From: Nocardioides deserti | GTDB lineage: Bacteria > Actinomycetota > Actinomycetes > Propionibacteriales > Nocardioidaceae | Length of the DNA stretch: 64,000 nucleotides | Assembly: GCF_014266025.1 (NCBI RefSeq) | Contig: NZ_JACMYC010000010.1 | Coordinates: 1-64,000, forward strand | Direction of reading: 5' to 3' | In this document: positions 43,400-52,203 of the stretch, one piece after another | Layout: each line of letters starts with the position of its first letter | Numbering within the stretch: the stretch's first letter is position 1 | Program-made: the position numbers and the translations under genes | The notes under the pieces: model-generated | Told to the model about the DNA's origin: nothing | Seen by the model: only the letters and a program-made list of their open reading frames with translations | Databases searched by the model: none

Positions 43400-45400
43400 T
43401 CAGATCTCGCGGGCAGCCAGCTCGGCTTCCCAAATGGCGTTGAACACGCGGCGCGGCGACACGCAGTCGCCGACTGCGCGCACCTCGACGCCGGCCTGCT
43501 TGAGGCCGTAGTACAGGGAGTCCTCGGCCTTGCCGCCGGTCACCAGGACGACCGAGTCGACGGGCTCGCGCACCTCGACCTCGTCGGTGTGGACGTCGCG
43601 CAGGCTCACGCGGTCCTCGTCGATCGCGGCGATCTCACGGTTCGGCGTGAAGACGACGCCGGCGGTGCGCAGGCGCTGGTGGACCCAGCCGACGTCCCGC
43701 GTCGCGGACAGCTCGGGGGCGACCGAGCTGAGCGTCGTGACCAGCTCGACCTGGTGCCTGTTGGCCTGCAGGTGCTCGGCGACGACCACCGCGTGCCGAC
43801 CGCCGATGTCGTCGAAGACCATCACGTTCGGGCCCAGCTCGGCGTGGTTGAGCAGCGCCTCCTGGGCGGTCACCACGTTGAACTGGTCGACGCCGGGGAC
43901 CCCGTCGGGGTTCGCCCAGCGGGCGGGGTGGTTGACGCTCCACCCGGTGCGCAGCGGGGTCGAGCCCGTTGCGACGACGATGGAGTCGAACCCGCCAGCG
44001 ACCAGGGACTCGACGGTTGCCTCGACGCCGAGCTCCACCTTCACGTTCGTGCCGCCGAGCTGGCTGACCAGCCAGCCGGCGATGCTGCCCCACTCGCTGT
44101 AGCTCTCCGAGCGGGCGATCCAGTTCACCTGCCCGCCGAGCTCGGCGCCCTTCTCGAACAGCGTCACCTCGTGCCCGCGCTGGGCGAGCGTGAGGGCGGC
44201 GCGCATGCCGCCGGGACCGCCGCCGACGACGGCGACCGACCGGGGGCGCTCAGCGATCCGAAGCGTGCCGGTGCCGAGCTCGGCCTCCCGGCCGACGGCC
44301 GGGTTGTGGATGCAGGCCAGCGGCGCGCTGACGATGGAGGCCATGCAGTGGTTGGCGCCGACGCACGGACGGATGTCGGTCTCGCGCTGCTCGCGGGCCT
44401 TGTTCGGCCACTCGGGGTCGGCGATCAGCGTGCGTGCCATCCCCACCATGTCGCCGGCCCCGCTGGCGATGGCGTACTCCGCCTTCTCCGGCGAGGTCAT
44501 GCGCCCGGCGACCACCACCGGCAGCTCGGGGACCATCTGCTTGATCTGCCGGGTGGCGTCGATCTGGTAGCCCTGCTCGCGCGGGGTCGTCGGATAGATC
44601 AGCATCCGGTTCTGGTAGGTCCCCTGGGACACCGAGACGTAGTCGATCAGCCCCGTGTCGGCGATCGCCCTCGCGATCCGGGCCCAGTGCTCGGTGCGCA
44701 GGCCGCCCTCGACCTCGCCGTCGTCGCCGTTAATGCGCACGCCGACGATGAGTCCCGAACCAACCTCGGCGCGGGTGCGCTCGATGATCTCCAGCACCAG
44801 GCGCAGGCGGTTCTCCTCCGACCCGCCGTACTGGTCGGTCCGGTGGTTGGTCGCTGGCGAGAGGAACTGGCCGAGCAGGTAGCCGTGGGCCAGGCCGTGC
44901 ACCTCCACACCGTCGAGACCACCCTCGGCCGCGTAGCGGGCCGCGAGCGTGTAGCCCTCGACGATCTCGGCGATGTTCTCCTCGTCCATCGCGTGCGGCA
45001 TCTCGCGGTAGACGGTGTCGGGGATGGACGACGGCGCCCAGACCGGCAGGCGGTTGACGACGCCGTTGGTCTCCCGGCCACGGTGCCAGGGCTGGGCCAG
45101 CAGCAGCGCGCCGTGCTCGTGCACCGCAGCGGCCAGCTTCTCGTAGTTCGGGATGACAGCCGGGTCGAACGCGTGGATCTTGCCGGCGTACGGCTGGGTC
45201 GTCGGGTGGGTCGCCATCGCCTCCATCGTGATGACGCCGACGCCGCCCTTGGCCCGCTCGGCGTAGTACGCCACGTGCCGGTCGGTGAAGTTGTGGTCCT
45301 TGACCAGCTGGGTGCTGTGGGCAGTCATCCACAACCGGTTCTTCGCCCCCTTCGGACCGATCTTGATCGGCTCGAACAGGTGGGCGTAGGGATGGGACAT
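43400..45400 (-). CDS. Old Yellow Enzyme/FAD fusion oxidoreductase 1 (2,4-dienoyl-CoA reductase-like)
   Basis: 666 aa. N-terminal OYE TIM barrel (AHLFEPIKIGPKGAKNRLWM; EVHGLAHGYLLGQFLSPATN; YGGSEENRLRL) for FMN, then an Fe-S segment and a C-terminal FAD/NAD(P) domain (SVAVVGGGPGGMRAALTLA; SIVVATGSTP). The Fe-S ligands are C346-V-G-A349-N-H-C352 and C363: Ala stands at the second cysteine, unlike the paralogue at 52204. Reduces C=C bonds of unsaturated carbonyl or heterocyclic substrates. GAGGAG precedes ATG 45400 by about 9 nt. Confidence 0.93.
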   Translation of the reverse strand: MSHPYAHLFEPIKIGPKGAKNRLWMTAHSTQLVKDHNFTDRHVAYYAERAKGGVGVITMEAMATHPTTQPYAGKIHAFDPAVIPNYEKLAAAVHEHGALLLAQPWHRGRETNGVVNRLPVWAPSSIPDTVYREMPHAMDEENIAEIVEGYTLAARYAAEGGLDGVEVHGLAHGYLLGQFLSPATNHRTDQYGGSEENRLRLVLEIIERTRAEVGSGLIVGVRINGDDGEVEGGLRTEHWARIARAIADTGLIDYVSVSQGTYQNRMLIYPTTPREQGYQIDATRQIKQMVPELPVVVAGRMTSPEKAEYAIASGAGDMVGMARTLIADPEWPNKAREQRETDIRPCVGANHCMASIVSAPLACIHNPAVGREAELGTGTLRIAERPRSVAVVGGGPGGMRAALTLAQRGHEVTLFEKGAELGGQVNWIARSESYSEWGSIAGWLVSQLGGTNVKVELGVEATVESLVAGGFDSIVVATGSTPLRTGWSVNHPARWANPDGVPGVDQFNVVTAQEALLNHAELGPNVMVFDDIGGRHAVVVAEHLQANRHQVELVTTLSSVAPELSATRDVGWVHQRLRTAGVVFTPNREIAAIDEDRVSLRDVHTDEVEVREPVDSVVLVTGGKAEDSLYYGLKQAGVEVRAVGDCVSPRRVFNAIWEAELAAREI

Positions 45401-45413
45401 CGAGAAGTACTCC

Positions 45414-46418
45414 TCAGCTAGCAGTGACGATGGGGACCGGCCCGACGGCCGGAAGGACGTTGGTGCCCTCGGGGACACGGACGCAGGCGGCGCCGTGACC
45501 CTCCGACACCTCGAAGAGCGGCGGCACCGCCAGGCGGCAGTCGTTGCGCACCAGGGGGCAGCGCGAGGCCAGCGGGCACCCCGGCGGCAGGTCGACCGGG
45601 CTCGGAGTCTCCCCCTCCAGGACGTGCCGCACGCGCCGGCCCTCGGGGTCGACCGAGAGCGCCGCGGAGAGCAGCGCCTGGGAGTAGGGGTGCTGGGGGT
45701 TGCCGAGGACCTCGGCCGCGGGGCCCTTCTCGATCACCGTGCCGAGGTACATCACCGCCACCTCGTCCGACATCGCCGCGACCGTCGTCAGGTCGTGGGA
45801 GATGAAGAGGAAGGTGATTCCGAGCTCGCGCTGCAGCCGCTTGAGCAGCCGCAGCACCCCGGCGCGCACGCTCAGGTCGAGCGAGGACGTCGGCTCGTCG
45901 AGGACGAGGAACTCCGGGTCGGTCGCGAGCGCCCGGGCGATGCCGATGCGCTGGAGCTGGCCGCCGCTGAGCTCGTGGGGGAACCGGTCGAGGTGGAACT
46001 CCTCGAGCCGCACCAGCCGCATCAGCTCAGCCGCGCGCCGGCGACGGGCGGAGGGCTCGAGGTCGGTGTGAAGCATGAGGGGCTCCTCGACCACCGAGCG
46101 GATCCGCATCCGGGGGTTCAGGGACTCGTAGGGGTCCTGGAAGACCATCGCGGCGCGCGCCCGGTGGCGGCGCAGCGTCTCCGGCTTCATGGCGAGCACG
46201 TCGTGTTCCCCGTGGCGGACCGTGCCCTCGGTCGGCTCCAGCAGCCGCAGCAGGCAGCGCCCGACCGTGCTCTTGCCCGAGCCGCTCTCGCCCACCAGAC
46301 CCAGGGTCCTGCCTCGCGGGATCACGATGTCGACGCCGTTGACGGCGCGCACCGGGGCGCGGGAGCCCCGGACGGAGAACGTCTTGACGATCCCGCGGGC
46401 CTCGATGTGCTCGCTCAT
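45414..46418 (-). CDS. ABC transporter ATP-binding protein, OppF/DppF type
   Basis: 334 aa. Walker A GESGSGKST, Q loop VFQDPYESLNPR, signature LSGGQLQRIGIARAL, Walker B FLVLDEPTSSLDLSV, H loop LFISHDLTTV, and the Opp/Dpp C-terminal zinc-like Cys region (CPLASRCPLVRNDC). Second ATPase of the importer; overlaps OppD-type gene by 4 bp. With the other four genes it makes a complete Dpp/Opp importer for peptides or similar organic solutes. Confidence 0.95.
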   Translation of the reverse strand: MSEHIEARGIVKTFSVRGSRAPVRAVNGVDIVIPRGRTLGLVGESGSGKSTVGRCLLRLLEPTEGTVRHGEHDVLAMKPETLRRHRARAAMVFQDPYESLNPRMRIRSVVEEPLMLHTDLEPSARRRRAAELMRLVRLEEFHLDRFPHELSGGQLQRIGIARALATDPEFLVLDEPTSSLDLSVRAGVLRLLKRLQRELGITFLFISHDLTTVAAMSDEVAVMYLGTVIEKGPAAEVLGNPQHPYSQALLSAALSVDPEGRRVRHVLEGETPSPVDLPPGCPLASRCPLVRNDCRLAVPPLFEVSEGHGAACVRVPEGTNVLPAVGPVPIVTAS

Positions 46419-47437
46419 GGGCCCACCCTTTCGACGGTCTCGGCTCGTACGGAGGCGGCGGCGCCCGGGTCCCGGGCCGCGTCTCCGGGGAAGTGGCACA
46501 GCGCGCGGTGCCCGCCACCCACCTCGACCTCCGGCACCGGCGTCGCGCAGACGTCGGCGGCGAGCGGGCAGCGGAACCGGTAGTGACAGCCGCTGGGAAG
46601 GTCGACCAGGTTCGGCGGCTCAGAGCGGTCGGTCTCCTCCGAGACCGTCTCGTCCAGCGTCTCGCGGCTCGCCTTCACCAGTGCCTGTGTGTACGGGTGG
46701 CGGGGGTTGCCGAAGATCTGCGCGATGGTGCCCTGCTCGACGATCCGGCCGGCGAACATGACCGCGACGCGGTCGCAGTAGTTGGCGACCACACCCAGGT
46801 CGTGGGTGATGAGCAGGACCGCCGACCCGGTCGCGTCGACGCGGGCGCGCAGCAGGTCAAGGATCTGGGCTTGCACCGTCAGGTCGAGACCGGTGGTCGG
46901 CTCGTCGGCGATGATCAGCTTGGGCTCGTTGATCATGGCGAGCGCGATGAGCACGCGCTGCGCCATGCCGCCGCTGAGCTGGTGGGCGAACGCCTTCGCG
47001 CGCCGGGCCGGGTCGGAGATGCCGACGTCGCGCAGGGCGCGGATCGCGTTCTCCTTCGCCGCCTTGCGCCCGGCGCCCCGGTGCCGGCGGTTAGTCTCGG
47101 CGATCTGGCGCCCGACCGAGCGCAGCGGGTCGAGCGCACCGCGCGGGTTCTGGACGATGACCGCCACGTCCTTGCCGCGCAGGCGCCGGCGACGGCGCTC
47201 GGACATCGAGACGAGGTCGGTCCCCTCGAACTCCGCGGTCCCCTCCACCACCCGGGCGCGGGGGCCGAGCAGCCCGAGGACGGACCAGGCCGTGAGGGAC
47301 TTGCCCGCACCGGTCTCGCCAATGAGCCCGACGATCTCGTGCTCGTCGACGTCGAGGCTGACGCCGTTGAGCGCGTGGGCGGTGCCGTTCGGGGTAGCGA
47401 TGTGGACGCGGAGGTCCTTGATCGAGAGCAGGGCCAT
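46415..47437 (-). CDS. ABC transporter ATP-binding protein, OppD/DppD type
   Basis: 340 aa. Walker A GETGAGKSL, Q loop IVQNPRGALDPLRSVG, signature LSGGMAQRVLIALAM, Walker B LIIADEPTTGLDLTV, H loop LLITHDLGVV, and the C-terminal Cys cluster (CHYRFRCPLAADVC). First ATPase of the importer, 4 bp after the OppC-type gene. Confidence 0.95.
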   Translation of the reverse strand: MALLSIKDLRVHIATPNGTAHALNGVSLDVDEHEIVGLIGETGAGKSLTAWSVLGLLGPRARVVEGTAEFEGTDLVSMSERRRRRLRGKDVAVIVQNPRGALDPLRSVGRQIAETNRRHRGAGRKAAKENAIRALRDVGISDPARRAKAFAHQLSGGMAQRVLIALAMINEPKLIIADEPTTGLDLTVQAQILDLLRARVDATGSAVLLITHDLGVVANYCDRVAVMFAGRIVEQGTIAQIFGNPRHPYTQALVKASRETLDETVSEETDRSEPPNLVDLPSGCHYRFRCPLAADVCATPVPEVEVGGGHRALCHFPGDAARDPGAAASVRAETVERVGP

Positions 47438-47441
47438 GCGC

Positions 47442-48383
47442 TCAGTCCTTCCTCGGGTCGAGATGGTCCTGGATCGCGTCTGCGAGGAGGTTGAAGCCGA
47501 GCACCAGCAGCATCAGGGCCAGGCCCGGGAAGACCGAGGGCCACCACTGGCCGGAGGTGATGAAGGCCGATCCGTGCCGGATCATGGCGCCCCACTCCGG
47601 GGTCGGGACCTGGATGCCGACGCCGACGAAGGCGAGCGAGGAAACGATCATCACCGACCACGCCAGCCGGACCGCGGTCTGGATGATCAGTGGCGGAAGC
47701 GTGTTGGGCATGATGTGGCGCCACATGATGCGCCAGGGCTTGTTCCCGGTGGACCGGGCCGCCTCGACGTACATCGCCTCGCGCAGGCTCAGCACCTGAC
47801 CGCGGGTCATGCGGATGAAGACCGGGGTGTCGAGGAAGGCGATCACGGCGATCACGGCGGTCATCGACTCCTGCGAGGCGGCGACCACGGCCAGTGCCAG
47901 AATCAGCGCCGGAAACGCCTGGAGCACGTCCATGAGCCGGAGCAGCACCATCTCGAACCAACCGCCGCGGTAGCCGGCGATGAGACCCAGCGCCACGCCG
48001 ACCACGATCGAGATCGCGACCGCGGTCACCGAGATGACCAGGTCGATCTGGATGGCGTGGATGGTCCGGGCGAAGACGTCCATGCCGTTGCCGTCGGTGC
48101 CGAACCAGTGGTCGGCGCCCGGCGGCTCGAGCAGGTCGCTGCCGAAGACCTGCAACGGGTCGGTCGGGACCAGCACGTCGGCCAGCGCACCGACGACCAC
48201 GAAGACCAGGACGATGACGGTGCCAGTGAAGGCCGCCATGCTGGAGGTCATGAACCGCCACATGCCGCGGGCGGCCGCCCGGAGGCGTCCGACCTCGCCG
48301 GGGTCGACGTTCGCGGGCGGGGTGCCGGGTGCCGGCATCGGCCGGGCGGAGGCCACGGCGTCGTCGTTCATCGGGATGCTCAC
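47442..48383 (-). CDS. ABC transporter permease, OppC/DppC type
   Basis: 313 aa. A cytoplasmic Pro-rich start, the OppC N-terminal helix (SSMAAFTGTVIVLVFVVVGA), the periplasmic segment HWFGTDGNGMDVFARTIHA typical of DppC, five further membrane helices, and the EAA loop EAARSTGNKPWRIMWRHIMP. GTG 48383 overlaps the OppB stop (GTGA). A longer frame exists upstream but is a shadow of OppB. Confidence 0.94.
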   Translation of the reverse strand: MSIPMNDDAVASARPMPAPGTPPANVDPGEVGRLRAAARGMWRFMTSSMAAFTGTVIVLVFVVVGALADVLVPTDPLQVFGSDLLEPPGADHWFGTDGNGMDVFARTIHAIQIDLVISVTAVAISIVVGVALGLIAGYRGGWFEMVLLRLMDVLQAFPALILALAVVAASQESMTAVIAVIAFLDTPVFIRMTRGQVLSLREAMYVEAARSTGNKPWRIMWRHIMPNTLPPLIIQTAVRLAWSVMIVSSLAFVGVGIQVPTPEWGAMIRHGSAFITSGQWWPSVFPGLALMLLVLGFNLLADAIQDHLDPRKD

Positions 48384-49411
48384 TGCAGCTTCACCCTCGG
48401 GTCGATCGCAGCGACCACCAGGTCGGCGATGAGGTAGATCGCCGCGGTCAGGACTCCCATCACCAGGATGAAGCCTTGAACGACGGCGAAGTCGGCGTTG
48501 GTGATGGCCTCGAGGCCGAGCTGGCCGAGCCCGCCCCAGGAGAAGATGAGCTCCGAGATCGCGGCTCCGCCCAGGGCGAGGCTGAAGGTGATCCCAAAGA
48601 AGCCGATCAGATCGGGCAGCGCGTTGCGAAACGCCAGCCACACCACACCGCGCTCGGACATGCCGCACGCACGGGCGTAGCGCACCGCCGGGCTGCCGAG
48701 GGTCTCCACCATCGCGGCGCGTGCCTGCTTGGCGATCGTCGCGCCGGTAATCATGGAAATGGTGAGCGCGGGCAGGGCCAGGTGGGCGATCGCCGACGCG
48801 GCGGTCGCGAAATAGCCGGTGACGACGCTGTCGAAGACCAGCATGCCCGTCACGTGCGGCGGCATGGTGAGCCCGCGTTCGACACGTCCCAGGGGGGCGG
48901 GTGCCCAACCGAGCACCGTGAAGAAGAAGGCGATCATGAGGAGCGCGCCCCAGAAGATCGGGATCGAGACCCCGGCCAGGGTGACGATCCGCAGCACCTG
49001 GTCGACGAGCCCCCGTTGTCGCACCGCGGAGGCGACGCCCACCAGGACCCCGAAGATGATCGCGCCGGCGACGCCGAAGCCGATCAGCTCCAAGGTGATG
49101 GGCAATTTCTCCATCAGCTCCTCGGTGACCGGCCGGTTCGACATCCACGAGGTGCCGAGGTCACCGCGCACCGCGTCGCTCAGCCACGTCCAGTACTGCA
49201 CCGGGAGCGACCGGTCGAGGCCCATCTCGGCCTCGATGTCCTCGATCTGCGCCTGCGTCGCGGTCGGACCAGCCACCATCACCGCCGGGCTCGAGTCACC
49301 GAGCCGGACGAGCAAGAAGGTCAGGACCGAGACGCCGAACAACAGCGGGACCAGCAACAGGAGCCGGTAGGCCAGGTATCGGCCAAGTCCCTTGCCCACG
49401 TCCTCTGCCAC
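48380..49411 (-). CDS. ABC transporter permease, OppB/DppB type
   Basis: 343 aa. First helix LAYRLLLLVPLLFGVSVLTF, periplasmic region with LPVQYWTWLSDAVRGDLGTSW and PVTEELMEKLPITLELI, then five more helices and an EAA loop (YARACGMSERGVVWLAFRNAL). All these are typical of DppB. The start is uncertain: GTG 49411 has AAAGG almost adjacent, and GTG 49399 is an alternative with better spacing. 148 bp with two hairpins separates it from the binding-protein gene. Confidence 0.93.
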   Translation of the reverse strand: MAEDVGKGLGRYLAYRLLLLVPLLFGVSVLTFLLVRLGDSSPAVMVAGPTATQAQIEDIEAEMGLDRSLPVQYWTWLSDAVRGDLGTSWMSNRPVTEELMEKLPITLELIGFGVAGAIIFGVLVGVASAVRQRGLVDQVLRIVTLAGVSIPIFWGALLMIAFFFTVLGWAPAPLGRVERGLTMPPHVTGMLVFDSVVTGYFATAASAIAHLALPALTISMITGATIAKQARAAMVETLGSPAVRYARACGMSERGVVWLAFRNALPDLIGFFGITFSLALGGAAISELIFSWGGLGQLGLEAITNADFAVVQGFILVMGVLTAAIYLIADLVVAAIDPRVKLQ

Positions 49412-49450
49412 CTTTCACCGGAAGTCAGGGTGCACGTTCCGTGCACCGCC

Positions 49451-49526
49451 GGAGCGCCGTCCGGCGCTCCGGGGGTCGTGCAGCGGTGGGGTGCTGCGGG
49501 ACCGACATCGTCGTCGGTCCCGCAGC
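49451..49526 (-). terminator. Two hairpins between binding-protein and permease genes
   Basis: A perfect 14-bp stem (49493-49506 with 49513-49526, 6-nt loop) directly follows the binding-protein stop, and a second 8-bp stem (49451-49458 with 49463-49470) follows. As in many ABC operons this likely gives partial termination or mRNA protection so that binding protein exceeds permease. Confidence 0.72.
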
Positions 49527-49558
49527 CCTCACCGGGTGGCCGCGGAAACGGCCGGGGT

Positions 49559-51160
49559 TCAGCGGCTGAGGTCGGCCCAGCGCTCGTGGTTGTCCGGGTG
49601 CCAGACCCAGCCCTCGATGTCCTCGGCCATGGCCTCGTGGGCACCGATCTCAGCCGAGTAGATCCAGGACGCGTCCTCGAGGTGGATCTGCTGCGCCTCG
49701 TCGATCAGCTCGCACCGCTTCTCCTCGTCGGTGATCACGTTGGCCTGCTCGATGAGCTTGGTCACCTCGGGGTTGTCGTAGTCGTTGCGGTCCGCCGAGC
49801 CGTCCGGGGTGGAGGTCAGCAGCATGCTGTAACCCGGGTCCAGGACGATGGACTGCTCGTAGAAGGTGAAGAACGGCAGGTCGCGCTCGGTGATCGCGGC
49901 CCGGGCAGTCATGTCGGCGTCCGGGATGCGCTTGAGGCTGACGCGGATGCCGGCCTTGGCGAGGCCGTCCTTGAGCTGGATGCCGAGCGGCTCCTCCCAC
50001 CAGTTCAGGCCGGAGTACTCGAGCGTGATGTCCACGCCGTTGGCGTATCCCGCGTCGGCGAGCAGCGACTTGGCCCTGTCGACGTCGGTCTCGTAGGCCC
50101 AGGCGTCGGAGTTGTAGCAGGGGATGGTGGAGACCAGCGGGCCACGGCTCTGCTGCGCACGGCCGGCGAAGACGTTGTTCAGGATCTGCTCGTGCGGCGT
50201 GGCGAAGTTGATCGCCTGGCGCACCCGCTTGTCCTTGAACGGCTCGTAGTTGGGATTCATCAGCGCGCGGGCCTGGAAGTTGCCCGGGGTCGACTGCACC
50301 TTGACGCCGTCACTCGTCTCCAGCTCGTTGAGCTGGGTGAAGGTGAGCTCCTCGATCCAGTCGACCGAGCCGGCCTGCAGCAGCTGCACGCGGGTCGAGG
50401 CGTCCGGCACCGAGCGGTAGACGACGGTGGAGAAGTGCGGCTCGTCGCCGTAGTAGTTCGGGTTGGCCTTGAAGACGGCCTCCTCACCAGCCTTGACCTC
50501 GTCGACGTAGTACGGCCCGAAGCCGGCGCTGTTCGAGACGATCCACTCCAGGGCCCAGGGGTCGTCCTTGGTCGCGTGCTTCTTCATCTCTGTCGAGTCG
50601 TAGATCGACGGGGTGTAGAGGGTGAGCGCCTTCAGCAGGATGGGGCTCGGGTCGGTGAGGTTGAAGCGCACCTCGTAGGTGTCAACGACCTCGACGCTCT
50701 CGACGTTGGAGACGCTGGCGATGAACGCGCCGGTCCTTTCCTGGTCGAGAGACTTGTCCCAGCTCCACTTCACGTCCTCGGCCGTGAGCTCGTTGCCCCA
50801 CTGGCTCTCGACGCCCTCGCGGAGCTTGAAGGTGACGCTGAGCTCGTCGTCCGCGACCTCCCAGCTTTCGGCGAGCCCCGGCTCGATCACGGAGGCGTCG
50901 ACCTCGCGAGCGCCGCCCTCGACGTCTCTGACGCCGTAGTTCACGAGGGGCTCGTAGATCTGGGTGACCGTGTGCTGGGTGCCTGGGGTGATGACGTCGC
51001 CGTCGAAACCGCCGGGCACGTTGACGGCCGCGATGACGAGGGTGTCGTCGGCAGCGCTGCCGCCGTCCCCGTCGTCCGGGTTCGAGGCCGAGCACCCGGC
51101 CAGGGCGAGAGTCAGTGCCGCGGCACCGACCAGACTGACGCGGAGCTTTGGTCCACGCAT
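49559..51160 (-). CDS. ABC transporter substrate-binding lipoprotein (SBP family 5)
   Basis: 533 aa. Lipoprotein signal MRGPKLRVSLVGAAALTLAL with the lipobox LAGC, then the family 5 solute-binding signature region (DVKWSWDKSLDQERTGAF; FTFYEQSIVL). Binds the island's substrate outside the membrane and delivers it to the OppBC permease. ATG 51160 has GGAGG 6 nt upstream; a TTG at 51166 is also in frame. Typical SBP_bac_5 ligands are peptides, Ni2+, sugars or hydantoin-like compounds; ligand unknown here. Confidence 0.95.
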   Translation of the reverse strand: MRGPKLRVSLVGAAALTLALAGCSASNPDDGDGGSAADDTLVIAAVNVPGGFDGDVITPGTQHTVTQIYEPLVNYGVRDVEGGAREVDASVIEPGLAESWEVADDELSVTFKLREGVESQWGNELTAEDVKWSWDKSLDQERTGAFIASVSNVESVEVVDTYEVRFNLTDPSPILLKALTLYTPSIYDSTEMKKHATKDDPWALEWIVSNSAGFGPYYVDEVKAGEEAVFKANPNYYGDEPHFSTVVYRSVPDASTRVQLLQAGSVDWIEELTFTQLNELETSDGVKVQSTPGNFQARALMNPNYEPFKDKRVRQAINFATPHEQILNNVFAGRAQQSRGPLVSTIPCYNSDAWAYETDVDRAKSLLADAGYANGVDITLEYSGLNWWEEPLGIQLKDGLAKAGIRVSLKRIPDADMTARAAITERDLPFFTFYEQSIVLDPGYSMLLTSTPDGSADRNDYDNPEVTKLIEQANVITDEEKRCELIDEAQQIHLEDASWIYSAEIGAHEAMAEDIEGWVWHPDNHERWADLSR

Positions 51161-51183
51161 GTGCAACCTCCTATGAGACCCGA

Positions 51184-51253
51184 GCGTTCCTTCGAGCGGA
51201 ATGGCGTTCCTCTACCGAGATCACACTCAATCGCGGTGGCCGGTTCCCGTCAA
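51184..51253 (-). promoter_or_regulatory. Promoter and candidate operators of the importer operon
   Basis: Minus strand -35 TTGACG (51253-51248), 17 bp, -10 TTGAGT (51230-51225). Downstream, GCGTTCC occurs at 51184-51190 and 51204-51210 (plus-strand reading) with an inverted GGAAT (51198-51202) between them. The same heptamer lies below the CoA-transferase promoter. The -10 is weak. Confidence 0.5.
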
Positions 51254-51404
51254 GGGGTTCGCCGTGGGTTTCACCTAGCCGTTACACCCGGCGCGGCCTC
51301 TGTCAGGCCGGTTCCGACCGGCCGACGGGAGCCCGGTGCGCACGCGGGGGGCACGTGACGAGCGGGGGCCTGGCCGGTGGCGGGCGGGCATCGGGGGCCA
51401 GCGG

Positions 51405-52181
51405 TCAGCGGGTGGTCACACCACCGTCGACGTACAACGTCTGGCCCGTGACCATGCCAGCAGCCGGGGCGGCCAGGAACGCGACCGCCTGGGCGACGTC
51501 GTCGACGCTCGCCATCCGCCCCAGCGGGATGCTGGCGAGCTTCTCGGCCATGTAGACCTCGTCCGACCGGACCGCGGCGGTCATCTCGGTCGCCACGATC
51601 GTGGGGCCGACGGAGTTCACGCGGATGCCGTCGGCCGCCCACTCGGAGGCGAGCACGCGGGTCAGGTGCACCAACCCGGCCTTGGAGACCGAGTACGCCG
51701 CGTTGTGCGGCACAGCGACGGCGGCGGCGGTCGACGTCAGGTTGACGATCGAGCCGCGGCCAGAGGCCCGCAGGGCGGCGTGGGCCGCCTGCATCACCTG
51801 GTAGGTGCCCGTGAGGTTGACGTCGAGGACGGCTGCCCACTCCTCGGGCGAGGTCTCCGCCGCCGCTGACCTCGCATTGATCCCCGCGCAGTTGACGACG
51901 ACGTCGAGCCGACCGTGGGCGTCGAGCACCTCGGCCACCACCCGGGCGGCGGCGCCAGGCTCGGTGACGTCAAGCGCGTGGCGCGTGCGCCCGGTCCTCG
52001 GTTCGACGAGGGCGTCCCATCCTGGACCCCCTTCGCGATCGGCGGCTGCGACCCGCGCACCGCGCGCCTCGAGCAGCTCCACGACCGCCCTCCCGATCCC
52101 GCCGCCCGCGCCTGTCACCAGCGCGACCACGTCGTCGAGGTGGATGGGGTCGGAACTGGTGACCGCAGGCATGGCGTTCAT
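51405..52181 (-). CDS. Short-chain dehydrogenase/reductase
   Basis: 258 aa classical SDR. NAD(P) motif VTGAGGGIG, NCAG (as NNAG), Ser in NLTSTAAAV, catalytic Y-x-x-x-K in AAYSVSKAGLVHL, and a C-terminus with YVDGGVTTR. It oxidises or reduces an alcohol/ketone of the pathway. Lies between the second OYE-type gene (22 bp) and the importer promoter. Confidence 0.93.
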   Translation of the reverse strand: MNAMPAVTSSDPIHLDDVVALVTGAGGGIGRAVVELLEARGARVAAADREGGPGWDALVEPRTGRTRHALDVTEPGAAARVVAEVLDAHGRLDVVVNCAGINARSAAAETSPEEWAAVLDVNLTGTYQVMQAAHAALRASGRGSIVNLTSTAAAVAVPHNAAYSVSKAGLVHLTRVLASEWAADGIRVNSVGPTIVATEMTAAVRSDEVYMAEKLASIPLGRMASVDDVAQAVAFLAAPAAGMVTGQTLYVDGGVTTR

Positions 52182-52203
52182 CGGGGTCGTCCTCTCAAGG
52201 CGT

